Below, one piece after another: positions 56,594 to 64,000 of a DNA stretch of 64,000 nt. The position numbers and the translations under genes were made by a program. Below the pieces are notes generated by a model. It had not been told where the DNA came from. It did no database searches and was given only the letters and a program-made list of their open reading frames with translations. Where the stretch lies: the NCBI RefSeq assembly GCF_003386095.1, contig NZ_QREG01000005.1, forward strand, positions 146,948 to 210,947. The letters run 5' to 3'. How positions within the stretch are numbered: position 1 is the stretch's first letter; each line of letters begins with the position of its first letter. This stretch comes from Marinoscillum furvescens DSM 4134. GTDB lineage: Bacteria; Bacteroidota; Bacteroidia; Cytophagales; Cyclobacteriaceae.

Positions 56594-59500
56594 TTACTTT
56601 CCTAGCATGACAAATGCGCCCCAGTAGTAGGGCTCTGCATACTGTGATCGAACAGATAAAATGGCTTGATTAAAAGCATCAAGCTTAGATTTTCCTCCGA
56701 GCCAGTGCTTGTAAAACTGACTCATTAGGAGTTGAGTGGTTTGGTCGTTTACTTTCCAAAGGCTCATGATGAGGTTGTCACACCCTGCTACCATAAATGC
56801 ACGCTGTAGCCCATAGACTCCTTCACCGTTTTTTACTTCCCCCAGTCCGGTTTCACATGCCGACATCACCACCAGAGACGTTTGGTCCAGGTGGAGATTC
56901 ATTACTTCATAGGCTGTGAGTATACCATCTTCTCCTCCAGGTATATCTTCATTTTTCATGGTATTTTGTGCGCCGGCAAGCAGTAGTCCTGATCGAAGTA
57001 GTGGGTTAAATCGTGCGTTGCGACTAGCCAGCCCTGCTTCATCATCTATCTCAGGCAGGTCTTCCAGAAAAAAGCCGTGCGTAGCGATATGCAGTACTTT
57101 GGGGCTCGTTATGTTCTTGATGTTGGCTTCATTGGCTTCTTTTTCTAGAAAGAGTTCATTTTGCCAGGTGGCAGAATTAGCCATGTTTTGGATAGATTTT
57201 ACCTCTTCCAGTGTTCCGGGGAGCAAAGAGATCTCTTCTCCAAAACTACGCTCGGTATTGCTGCCAGCCAGCAATAGACTGCCCCTGCCTTTGGAAGACT
57301 CGTCTAGTTGGTACTGCGGATAGCCAAACAGGGTCATTCTATTGTCCGAATCACCACTGGCCTGGTACTCGGTCAATTCTCGTGTATTGCTAAGCAGGCG
57401 CACCTTATATCGGTCTATTATGTAAGAATCGCCCTTTGGATTGTAAAGGGTAGCCAGGTTCACTTTATTGAGTACGCCATCTGCAGATAGGTAAATTGTC
57501 TTGATATCATCGTTTATCGTCTCGTCGAAAGGTTTCCAAAAGGTGTCGTAGGATCGCATATCCTTCACTTTGTACACGATGGAGTTTTTGTAGGTTTTAA
57601 ACCCCTTGTTTTCCATGTGTGCCCCATCGGCTTTTACAACCAGTCGTGGAGCAGTAGATGTGTCAGAGCTGAGTATCAAACCTACGTACAGCACAGAGTC
57701 TGCTTTCATTTTTTTCTTAACCCGGATGATTTCTATAGCCATTTGGTCCTGCGTCAGGCTTGTGGCTACTTTTTGCCAGGTAGGCTGCTGCTGCTCAAAG
57801 GTGCTGGCAAATGCTGCTGATTTAAGTGAAAGTTCTTTTTCGGTATCATTGGCCTGGCTTTCCAGGTTAGCGATAGAAATGTCGCTTTGAGCAAGCTCTT
57901 CCTGACTCATGTTGTAGGCTTTTACGATACGTTCTTTGAGGCTGAGCCATTCGTTAAACAACCCTACAAGTTCTGGGTCATTGCTGCTGAGAATCGTGTT
58001 TCGAACCTTGTTGGTAGCGTTGAGCAGGAGGGCCTTAGTGGCCAGCTGCAAGTTATAGATTTGTCCTACGAGCGCCTGCTGTTGTTCGGAGGTGCCTTTT
58101 TGAAGTAGGTTGTACTCTACGGCAAATTCTATGTACGACTCAAATACAGGTTTGATTTTGCTGTAAAAGGCACTTTTCTCGTTTTCGCTAAGTGAGGGAA
58201 AATATTTTTGGATAAAGTCCAGGTACTGGTTGGTGACCTGAGCGAATAGTGGCTCCGCCTCTTCAAATTGCCCAGTCTTGTGGAGAATGGAGGCCAGCCC
58301 ATAGAGAGCAAATGCATAGTCTGGATGATTGGTCCCTAATACATTTTTTCTGATCTCTACCACTTTTCGGTAATGCAAGAGGGCTTGTTCGTAGTTTTCT
58401 AGTTCTTGTTCCAGGGTGGCCAGGTTGTAAAGGGTGCTGGCATAGGAAGGATGCTGCTCTCCAAATGTCTGCCGATCGATATCCAATGCTTTGAGGTAAA
58501 GCTCGCGCGACTGCTCGTAGTTTTCTTCTTCTTCATAGACGCTAGCCAGGTTGTGTAGGGTTTTTGAGTACAACGGATGATGAGTGCCCAGGATGGCTTC
58601 ATCGATCTCAAGTGCTTCTTCCAGTAGCTCACGGGCTGTGGTGTAATCTTCTTCCAGCTGATGTAGGGTAGCCAGGTTTTCCAATGCAGTAGCATAGTCT
58701 GGAGAGTGGCGACCCATGGTCTGTTCATAGATGGATAGTGCCTTTCCGAATAAGGGTTTTGCAGCGTCCAGATTGCCCATTTTTTGATATAGAAGTGCCA
58801 GGCTGTTGCTCACGTTGGCCTGAGCGATGTGGTCTTCACCCAAAGACTGAGCGTAAATACTCTGTGCTTTTTTTAGCAGCTTTTCAGCTTCACCATAGTC
58901 GGCAAGTTGCTTCTTCACCGTGCCTAAATTGGATAGTGTATAGGCTAAAGAAGGGTCGTTGGGAGGCAAAGTTTGCTCTTTAGTGCTTTTGATTTGCTGT
59001 AGCAAATCCAGGGCGTCTGTGTAGCGAGCAGTGTGTAGGTAGAGCAAGGCCAGATTTTCAAGGGTGGTGAGGTAGTCGGCGTTTTGTGGGCCAAATGCCT
59101 TGCGTTTGATTTCTTCTGCATTAAGCAAATGGTGCTCGGCTGCATAATAGTTTCCTTGAAGCTGCAGCAGTGAGGAGTAGTTGGTAAGCACTATCGCATA
59201 TTCAGGGTGATCTTCTCCAAAGCTTTTTTTGAAGATGGGTAAGATTTTCTGGATGCTTTGATCTGCTTGTGCATACTTGCCCTGCTGGGTGTAGATGGTA
59301 GCTAGTGTGTTATGTATGTAGGCTGTTTTGAGCGCATCAGGTCCAAATTTTTCCTCGCTGCTGGTTAATGCTTTTTGAGCAGCTAATTCTGCCTCCTGGT
59401 ACTTGGCTTGCCTCAGAAGTACACGAGCTTGCAGGTTATACAGTGTGTAAATAATGTCGTTTAATTCATTTTTCTCAGCAATTTCCAGGGCTTTTTGGAC

Positions 59501-60628
59501 TAGCTGTGAGGCCTCACTGAAATTGCCTTCGCTTAGGTATATGCTACCCAGGCTTTCCTGAGCCAGTGCAAATGCTTCATCTTTCTCGAATTGCTCCTCT
59601 GCATAGATAGAATCTGCCTTTAGCAACAAGTCTCTGGCATCATCTGAGCCGCCACTTCTAATCAGGAGGTTGGCATGTGTAATCAGTGCGTGTGCATAAG
59701 AGCGGAGGCCGTTTGCTTGGTCTGCTTCTTTTACCCGAAGGAGGTTTTCCGACAGATTCAGTGCTTTAGCAAACTGTCCCGTTTTCTGTAGGTCGATGAC
59801 CAGGTTGTTTAGCGCTATGCCATAGGCTTCATCGTCAGTTTGTTGTAGCTGCTCAAAGTTTTCTTTAGCGAGCTGGTATTTTTGGGTAGCATCTGCAAAT
59901 CGACCTAGCTCGTCGAGTGCGTCGCCTATTTTTATCAAAATACGACCATACTCACCGTTTGGTTTATCATAGCTATAGTAGTCTTCTAGCTCCTGATAGT
60001 AGCTGAGAGCCTCTTTAAACTTGCCTTTTGCTGAAAGCAATGCACCATAGTTGTAAATGATGTTGAGATAGTCACCATCGAGTTCTTCAAACGTTCGCAT
60101 GGTGGTTACAGCCTTTTGAAAAAGTGCTAGTGCTTCTTCATCTTTTTTGAGTTGAAATTTTGCGATGGCCAGATTGCCCTGCATAGTGGCTACCTCATAG
60201 CTGTCGTCCGAGTGAAAGGTGCGTGTTACTTCCAGGGATTCTGTTAGTAGTGGTTCAGCTACACCGTATTCACTACGTGCCATTCGTATGACCGCCAGGT
60301 TTTGAAGTGCGAGTGCGTAGTTGGTATTTTTTTCGCCTAAGCTCAGTAGGATTTCCACTTCATCTTGAGCATAAGAAAGCGCTGCAGCATCGTCGGTGAG
60401 GTCGTAGCAAATGATGGACAGCTGTCGTAGAATGGCAGCTTTGTTTTTTGAGGCTGAGGGTTGGGCTTGCTCTAAAAGTGTTAAAGCTTTTTCAGCAGCA
60501 GTTCGAGCCTCTTCTGACTGGTAGTCATTGTAGAGGTCTACGGACTGTTGAAAAGCTTGCGCCCAGTCCTGGCCCTGGGCTATGGATACAGCTAGCCCAA
60601 GTGTAAGACTCAGCAAAAGTCTGTTCAC
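56594..60628 (-). CDS. Exported TPR-CHAT (caspase-like) protease
   Basis: 1344 residues from a GTG start, with a signal peptide (LLLSLTLGLAVSIAQG). More than a dozen TPR units cover ~25-860, many of the kinesin-light-chain type (YATALENLATLHQLEEDYTT, HPLYSKTLHNLASVYEEEEN). A helical linker follows, then a CHAT domain from ~1030 with the catalytic dyad His1184 (VLHIATHGFF) and Cys1258 (MSACETGLGE). Both residues are intact, so cysteine protease activity is expected. CHAT proteases cut specific partner proteins in several bacterial systems, but most are cytoplasmic; this one should be periplasmic or surface-exposed. It is the first gene of a three-gene operon with 6-bp and 0-bp gaps. Confidence 0.92.
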   Translation of the reverse strand: MNRLLLSLTLGLAVSIAQGQDWAQAFQQSVDLYNDYQSEEARTAAEKALTLLEQAQPSASKNKAAILRQLSIICYDLTDDAAALSYAQDEVEILLSLGEKNTNYALALQNLAVIRMARSEYGVAEPLLTESLEVTRTFHSDDSYEVATMQGNLAIAKFQLKKDEEALALFQKAVTTMRTFEELDGDYLNIIYNYGALLSAKGKFKEALSYYQELEDYYSYDKPNGEYGRILIKIGDALDELGRFADATQKYQLAKENFEQLQQTDDEAYGIALNNLVIDLQKTGQFAKALNLSENLLRVKEADQANGLRSYAHALITHANLLIRSGGSDDARDLLLKADSIYAEEQFEKDEAFALAQESLGSIYLSEGNFSEASQLVQKALEIAEKNELNDIIYTLYNLQARVLLRQAKYQEAELAAQKALTSSEEKFGPDALKTAYIHNTLATIYTQQGKYAQADQSIQKILPIFKKSFGEDHPEYAIVLTNYSSLLQLQGNYYAAEHHLLNAEEIKRKAFGPQNADYLTTLENLALLYLHTARYTDALDLLQQIKSTKEQTLPPNDPSLAYTLSNLGTVKKQLADYGEAEKLLKKAQSIYAQSLGEDHIAQANVSNSLALLYQKMGNLDAAKPLFGKALSIYEQTMGRHSPDYATALENLATLHQLEEDYTTARELLEEALEIDEAILGTHHPLYSKTLHNLASVYEEEENYEQSRELYLKALDIDRQTFGEQHPSYASTLYNLATLEQELENYEQALLHYRKVVEIRKNVLGTNHPDYAFALYGLASILHKTGQFEEAEPLFAQVTNQYLDFIQKYFPSLSENEKSAFYSKIKPVFESYIEFAVEYNLLQKGTSEQQQALVGQIYNLQLATKALLLNATNKVRNTILSSNDPELVGLFNEWLSLKERIVKAYNMSQEELAQSDISIANLESQANDTEKELSLKSAAFASTFEQQQPTWQKVATSLTQDQMAIEIIRVKKKMKADSVLYVGLILSSDTSTAPRLVVKADGAHMENKGFKTYKNSIVYKVKDMRSYDTFWKPFDETINDDIKTIYLSADGVLNKVNLATLYNPKGDSYIIDRYKVRLLSNTRELTEYQASGDSDNRMTLFGYPQYQLDESSKGRGSLLLAGSNTERSFGEEISLLPGTLEEVKSIQNMANSATWQNELFLEKEANEANIKNITSPKVLHIATHGFFLEDLPEIDDEAGLASRNARFNPLLRSGLLLAGAQNTMKNEDIPGGEDGILTAYEVMNLHLDQTSLVVMSACETGLGEVKNGEGVYGLQRAFMVAGCDNLIMSLWKVNDQTTQLLMSQFYKHWLGGKSKLDAFNQAILSVRSQYAEPYYWGAFVMLGK

Positions 60629-60711
60629 GATTTTGTTAGGTTAGTTAGTGAGTAGTGAATTTAGGAAATTATTGCGCTCTTATGAAGGTGAAAGGCGCTT
60701 GCTTTTTCAAA

Positions 60712-60729
60712 ATACCTCCTTTGAGGTAT
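60712..60729 (-). other. Hairpin in the CHAT operon leader
   Basis: ATACCTC / GAGGTAT with a 4-nt loop, about 85 bp before the GTG start and within the predicted 5' untranslated region. No T run follows, so a regulatory or stabilising role is more likely than termination. Confidence 0.5.
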
Positions 60730-60765
60730 CAAGTTCAGGATGGATTGGTTTAATTAGGATGTGAT

Positions 60766-60796
60766 CAAAAATAAAATAGTATGCATGCATACTAAA
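60766..60796 (-). promoter_or_regulatory. Promoter of the CHAT operon
   Basis: On the minus strand: TTTA (60796-60793), a 19-bp spacer, and TATTTTTG (60773-60766). The -7 box fits TAnnTTTG exactly; the -33 box has three of four bases. Transcription should start near 60759, leaving a ~130-nt leader before the GTG at 60628. The spacer is filled by an 18-bp palindrome. Confidence 0.6.
60777..60794. promoter_or_regulatory. 18-bp perfect palindrome, likely operator
   Basis: TAGTATGCATGCATACTA is identical to its reverse complement and lies between the -33 and -7 boxes of the CHAT operon promoter, overlapping the -33 box by two bases. A dimeric regulator bound there would block RNA polymerase. A related half, TTAGTATATTC, is seen 14 bp further upstream. 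Confidence 0.6.
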
Positions 60797-60960
60797 TTCT
60801 TGTCATTTAGTATATTCACGATCAATCATTAAATTGATGTTGCATGAAGATCAATCTTAGTCTAACAGAGGTAATCTCAGAAGAGTCTGTTCTAAAAACA
60901 GCGTCGATTGAAAAGCGGGCTATCAAAAATGCCAGTCATTACCCATTCATGGATGCGCAA

Positions 60961-61590
60961 GGTGTTGCAGAGTGGGTTCGACCGGGCTGGCGTTCCAGCC
61001 ACCGTCTCACGGGTTTTGATAGGGTAGAAAAAAAACCTGATTCAAAAAGAACTAGTGTGTTGCAAGGTGTTACAGAGTGGGTTCGACCGAGCTGGCGTTC
61101 CGGCCACCGTCTCACGGGTTTTGATAGGGTAGAAAAAAAACCTGATTCAAAAAGAACTAGTGTGTTGCAAGGTGTTACAGAGTGGGTTCGACCGGGCTGG
61201 CGTACCAGCCACCGCCTCACGGATTTTGATAGGGTACAAAATAACCCTGATTCAAAAAGAACCAGTGTTTTGCAAGGTGTTGCAGAGTGTGCTCGACCGG
61301 GCTGGCGTTCCAGCCACCGCCTCACGGATTTTGATAGGATACAAAAAAACCCTGATTCAAAAAGAACCAGGGTTTCGAAAGGTGGTGCTGAGTGGGTTCG
61401 ACCGGGCTGGCGCTCCAGCCACCGTCTCACGGGTTTTGATAGGGTAGAAAAAAACCCTGATTCAAAAAGAACCAGGGTTTCGAAAGGTGGTGCTGAGTGG
61501 TCTCGACCGGGCTGGCGCTCCAGCCACCGCCTCATGGATTTTGATAGGGTACAAAAAAACCCTGATTCAAAAAGAACCAGGGTTTTGAAA
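60961..61590 (-). repeat. Six 105-bp tandem repeats built from tRNA-Phe 3' half plus terminator
   Basis: Units start at 60961, 61066, 61171, 61276, 61381 and 61486; the tRNA-Phe gene begins the next period at 61591. Every unit is exactly 105 bp with no indel. On the minus strand each holds a copy of the tRNA from the anticodon loop to the 3' end, with the T-stem ends (GGTGG...CCACT) kept and ~16 extra bases forming GGCTGG / CCAGCC inside the T arm. A copy of the tRNA terminator hairpin is also included. Units 5 and 6 keep the acceptor sequence GGTGGTGCTG (plus strand); units 1-4 have GGTGTTGCAG or GGTGTTACAG. The stretch 60629-60960 before it holds only the CHAT promoter and an ATCAAT/ATTGAT inverted repeat. 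Confidence 0.95.
61553..61586 (-). terminator. Terminator of tRNA-Phe (and copies in the array)
   Basis: On the minus strand AAAACCCTG / CAGGGTTTT with a loop rich in T and A, ending in seven Ts, 7 nt after the tRNA. Intact copies recur at 61448-61481 and 61343-61376. The copy between units 3 and 4 has one mismatch, and those after units 1 and 2 are broken (AACCTG against CTAGTG). Confidence 0.85.
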
Positions 61591-61592
61591 GG

Positions 61593-61665
61593 TGGTGCTG
61601 AGTGGGCTCGAACCACCGACTCACGGATTTTCAGTCCGATGCTCTACCAACTGAGCTACAGCACC
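61593..61665 (-). tRNA. tRNA-Phe (GAA)
   Basis: 73 nt including discriminator A; the CCA end is not encoded (A-CC-T). The acceptor GGTGCTG / CAGCACC, D stem GCTC / GAGC, anticodon loop CTGAAAA and T arm GGTGG-TTCGAGC-CCACT are all formed. Pair 27:43 is T:T, the only mismatch I see. The only tRNA in the window. Confidence 0.97.
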
Positions 61666-61680
61666 GTGTTAAACGGTGTG

Positions 61681-61711
61681 CAAAACTAGACAAACTTTTA
61701 AAACGTGCAAA
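61681..61711 (-). promoter_or_regulatory. Promoter of tRNA-Phe
   Basis: TTTG (61711-61708), a 19-bp spacer and TAGTTTTG (61688-61681) on the minus strand match both boxes of the Bacteroidota primary promoter. Transcription should begin near 61674, ~9 nt before the tRNA. Confidence 0.75.
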
Positions 61712-61748
61712 TTATTTTTACTGAAAATAATAACAACATTATAACCCC

Positions 61749-63074
61749 ATGACAATCATCTCACAATTGGCCTTTGTGGTCATACTCGGATTCTTTGGTT
61801 TTCTTCTTTACAAGAGGATCACCCGCATCAAAAAAAACATTCAGCTCGGACGTGATCAACAGATCGATGATCGCAAGGGTGATCGCCTGCGGCAGATGTT
61901 GCTGGTAGCATTTGGTCAGCAAAAGATGTTTAAAAAGCCTCTGCCAGCATTTTTGCATTTGCTGATATATGTGGGCTTTATTCTCATCAATATCGAAGTA
62001 CTCGAAATCATACTGGATGGCCTACTGGGTACGCATCGGGTGTTTGCTCCGTTCTTGGGAGGATTCTACACTTTTCTGATTTCCTTTTTCGAAGTGCTCG
62101 CTTTATTGGTGATATTTTCATGTGTGGTCTTTTTGATTCGTAGAAATGTGACCAAAATCCCCCGGTTTCATAAAATAGAAATGAAAGGGTGGCCCACGCT
62201 AGATGCTAATCTCATCCTGATCATCGAGATCGTACTAATGAAAGCCATACTCACCATGAATGCCACAGATCTGGTGCTTCAAGATCTGGGCAATGCCAAC
62301 TATGCGCAGACGGGTACTTTTCTCATCAGCGGAATGTTTGTAGACTTTTTTGATGGGTTTTCAGAAAGTACCCTGGTGATCATGGAGCGTGCTGCCTGGT
62401 GGTTTCATATCGTAGGCATTTTTGCTTTTGCTGTGTATGTTACCTACTCTAAGCATTTGCACATCTTTTTGGCATTTCCAAACACCTACTACAGCAGGCT
62501 GGAGCCTAAAGGGAAAATGAACAATATGCAGGAGATTACCAACGAGGTGAAGATAATGCTGGGCATGAACACTGGTGAGGAAGCTTCTCCTCCACCGGAG
62601 GGTATGAAGTTTGGGGCCAAAGACGTCAACGACCTGAGCTGGAAAAACCTGATGGATGCTTATGCCTGTACCGAATGTGGGCGATGTACCGCAGAGTGCC
62701 CTGCCAATATCACGGGTAAGAAACTGTCACCTCGGAAAATCATGATGGATACCCGAGATCGTATGGAAGATGTGGGCCTTTCCTTGCAAAAAGGAGGAAA
62801 AGGTCTGGAAGATGGTAAATCACTTTTGGGTGACTATATCTCCAAAGAGGAACTTAATGCCTGCACTAGCTGCAATGCCTGTGTAGAAGCCTGCCCTGTG
62901 ACCATTAATCCGCTCGATATCATTTTGCAGATGCGCCGTTATGTGGCTATGGAGGAGTCCGCTGCTCCACAGTCGTGGAATATGATGTTTCAAAACGTGG
63001 AGACCAATTTTGCTCCATGGAAGTTTGCCCCCACAGACCGTTTCAACTGGGCGCAGGAAATCAACGAAAAATAA
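61749..63074 (+). CDS. Membrane-anchored 4Fe-4S dicluster protein (HdrC/NarI-like fusion)
   Basis: 441 residues. About five membrane helices at residues ~1-240 resemble the heme-binding NarI/respiratory type (FLHLLIYVGFILINIEVLEI, WWFHIVGIFAFAVYVTYSKH with candidate heme His). A ferredoxin domain with two 4Fe-4S motifs follows: CTECGRCTAECP near 309-320 and CTSCNACVEACP near 376-387. It lies 28 bp before the CCG-domain gene. Together they look like a heterodisulfide-reductase-type electron carrier to or from the quinone pool; the electron donor is unknown. Confidence 0.88.
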   Translation: MTIISQLAFVVILGFFGFLLYKRITRIKKNIQLGRDQQIDDRKGDRLRQMLLVAFGQQKMFKKPLPAFLHLLIYVGFILINIEVLEIILDGLLGTHRVFAPFLGGFYTFLISFFEVLALLVIFSCVVFLIRRNVTKIPRFHKIEMKGWPTLDANLILIIEIVLMKAILTMNATDLVLQDLGNANYAQTGTFLISGMFVDFFDGFSESTLVIMERAAWWFHIVGIFAFAVYVTYSKHLHIFLAFPNTYYSRLEPKGKMNNMQEITNEVKIMLGMNTGEEASPPPEGMKFGAKDVNDLSWKNLMDAYACTECGRCTAECPANITGKKLSPRKIMMDTRDRMEDVGLSLQKGGKGLEDGKSLLGDYISKEELNACTSCNACVEACPVTINPLDIILQMRRYVAMEESAAPQSWNMMFQNVETNFAPWKFAPTDRFNWAQEINEK

Positions 63075-63102
63075 TTACAACCTTTAGAACAACAATCCAA
63101 TT

Positions 63103-63903
63103 ATGGCTGAATCAATACAAATCCCCACAATGGCTGATATGGCTGCCAAAGGAGAAACCCCAGAGGTGCTTTTTTGGGTAGGATGTGCCGGATCTTATGA
63201 TGATAGATACAAGAATGTAACTAAGGCTTTTGTGAAAATACTGAACAAAGTAGGTGTGAGCTTTGCTGTCTTGGGGCCCGAAGAAACCTGTACAGGAGAC
63301 CCTGCGCGGCGAGCAGGAAATGAATTTCTCTTTCAGATGCAGGCCATGGCCAATATACAGGTGATGAATGGATATGGTGTGCAAAAGATTGTGACGGCTT
63401 GTCCACACTGCTTCAATACCTTAAAAAATGAATATCCAGAGTTGGGGGGCGAATATGAAGTCATCCACCACTCCACATTTTTGCAGCAGCTCATCAACGA
63501 AGGCAAGGTGAAGCTTGCTGGTGGGGGTGAGTTTAAGGGGAAAAAGATTACCTATCATGACTCCTGCTTTTTGGGGCGGGCCAACAATGTCTACTCTGCT
63601 CCCAGGGAGGTGCTGGAGGCATTGGATGCTGAGCTGGTAGAAATGAAGCGCTGCAAAACGAAGGGGCTGTGCTGTGGAGCTGGCGGTGCTCAGATGTTTA
63701 AAGACGCAGAGCCGGGTAAAAAAGAAGTCAACATTGAGCGTACCGAAGAAGCCCTGGAAACTGGAGCGGGCACAATTGCGGTGGCTTGTCCTTTTTGTAT
63801 GACCATGATGTCTGACGGTGTGAAAAACAAGGAAAAGGAATCCGAAGTAAAAGTGCGCGATTTGGCGGAACTCATTGCAGAAGCAGAGGGTTTAAATGGC
63901 TAA
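63103..63903 (+). CDS. CCG-domain Fe-S oxidoreductase subunit (HdrB/GlpC-like)
   Basis: 266 residues with two cysteine-rich domains. The second is canonical: ITYHDSCFLGR ... CKTKGLCCGAGGAQ with the CCG motif, and a following VACPFCMTM. The first is FWVGCAGSYDD ... ETCTGDPARRAGNE ... VTACPHCFNTLKNEYPEL, where the CCG pair is replaced by CTGD. CCG domains hold unusual 4Fe-4S clusters in HdrB, LutA and SdhE-type enzymes. It probably is the catalytic partner of the membrane subunit upstream. Confidence 0.9.
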   Translation: MAESIQIPTMADMAAKGETPEVLFWVGCAGSYDDRYKNVTKAFVKILNKVGVSFAVLGPEETCTGDPARRAGNEFLFQMQAMANIQVMNGYGVQKIVTACPHCFNTLKNEYPELGGEYEVIHHSTFLQQLINEGKVKLAGGGEFKGKKITYHDSCFLGRANNVYSAPREVLEALDAELVEMKRCKTKGLCCGAGGAQMFKDAEPGKKEVNIERTEEALETGAGTIAVACPFCMTMMSDGVKNKEKESEVKVRDLAELIAEAEGLNG

Positions 63904-63912
63904 ATTTGGCAC

Positions 63913-64000
63913 ATGGAAACAGCAATTCATGAAATGCCCGATCATGCTCGGGTATGGGTATATCAGGCAAATCAGCGATTTACAGCAGATCAAAAAGCAT
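63913..64000 (+). CDS. Start of a conserved Bacteroidota protein (partial)
   Basis: An ATG 9 bp after the previous stop opens a frame to the window end, 29 codons: METAIHEMPDHARVWVYQAN and then QRFTAD. This start resembles a small protein found next to such Fe-S genes in Bacteroidota and often mislabelled 'ABC transporter ATPase', with no P-loop in view. Function unknown. Confidence 0.6.
   Translation, partial: METAIHEMPDHARVWVYQANQRFTADQKA

Noticed and set aside
60961-61590. CRISPR array
   Set aside because: The whole 105-bp unit is repeated; there are no unique spacers, and no cas genes are present.
60939-61616. 225-residue minus-strand open frame through the array, analogous in place to the E. 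coli tyrT small protein
   Set aside because: It starts inside the tRNA and crosses its terminator. Unit-to-unit changes alter amino acids freely, while the RNA hairpin is kept, so RNA rather than protein appears selected.
60961-61665. Integrative-element attachment sites (attL/attR) at a tRNA
   Set aside because: Copies of the tRNA 3' end fit the idea, but there is no integrase, no element between copies and the period is constant. Array growth by local duplication explains it better.
60844-61689. 281-residue plus-strand open frame with 35-residue repeats
   Set aside because: It is the antisense of the tRNA-derived array and of tRNA-Phe itself. The 105-bp period is a multiple of three, which keeps any frame open. 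Its end is the well-known translated antisense of a tRNA. No promoter is seen.

Overview
The window comes from a gliding or surface-associated member of the Bacteroidota, most likely order Cytophagales. The case rests on a complete porP-gldK-gldL-gldM-gldN type IX secretion/gliding cluster, a SprE/PorW-like lipoprotein, a SusC-like TonB receptor end, a LytS/LytTR pair, many TTG/GTG starts, and Bacteroidota-style promoters (-33 TTTG, -7 TAnnTTTG) in place of -35/-10 boxes. No phage, transposon or CRISPR array is present. Almost all DNA is coding.

Layout. 1-13 kb: the end of a TonB-dependent receptor, two small exported proteins, a TIGR01777 epimerase, a LOG-family phosphoribohydrolase, uvrA, a LytS/LytTR two-component pair, and hemW with a small partner. 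10.4-14 kb: a BamA/TamA-like barrel, a DUF4271 membrane protein and hemD. 14-19.6 kb: porP-gldKLMN, the ring, motor and outer-membrane parts of the type IX system. 19.6-26.3 kb, opposite strand: uvrC, a class A penicillin-binding protein and the SprE/PorW-like TPR lipoprotein. 26.3-34.6 kb: an M23 peptidase and a bactofilin (wall shaping) run directly into the F-type ATP synthase genes atpZ, a small membrane protein, and atpB-E-F-H-A-G; atpD and atpC are not in the window. A UbiA-like membrane protein and a methyltransferase follow. 34.6-44.5 kb: a THUMP-like methyltransferase, asd, and a 2528-residue secreted modular protein with five lamin-tail modules. 44.6-52.2 kb: a DUF4382 lipoprotein, a small acetyltransferase, an M28 peptidase, an AsmA-like protein, an isoaspartyl peptidase, a zinc-less DksA-like regulator, scpB and an RluB-like pseudouridine synthase. 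52.2-60.6 kb: a three-gene minus-strand operon encoding a secreted TPR-CHAT (caspase-like) protein, a PD40-OmpA protein and an unrecognised exported protein, behind a promoter whose spacer is filled by a perfect palindrome. 61.7-64 kb: a membrane Fe-S protein, a CCG-domain partner and the start of a third gene.

The most unusual element lies at 60961-61590, just downstream of a tRNA-Phe gene on the minus strand. It is six tandem units of exactly 105 bp. Each is a degenerate copy of the 3' half of that tRNA (anticodon loop to 3' end) with an extra GC hairpin inserted in the T arm, joined to a copy of the tRNA's own terminator hairpin. Resemblance to the tRNA and the integrity of the terminator both fade with distance from the gene. 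The nearest precedent I know is the E. coli tyrT locus, where repeats carrying the tRNA 3' end yield the rtT RNA. I know of no described Bacteroidota counterpart, but I could not search.
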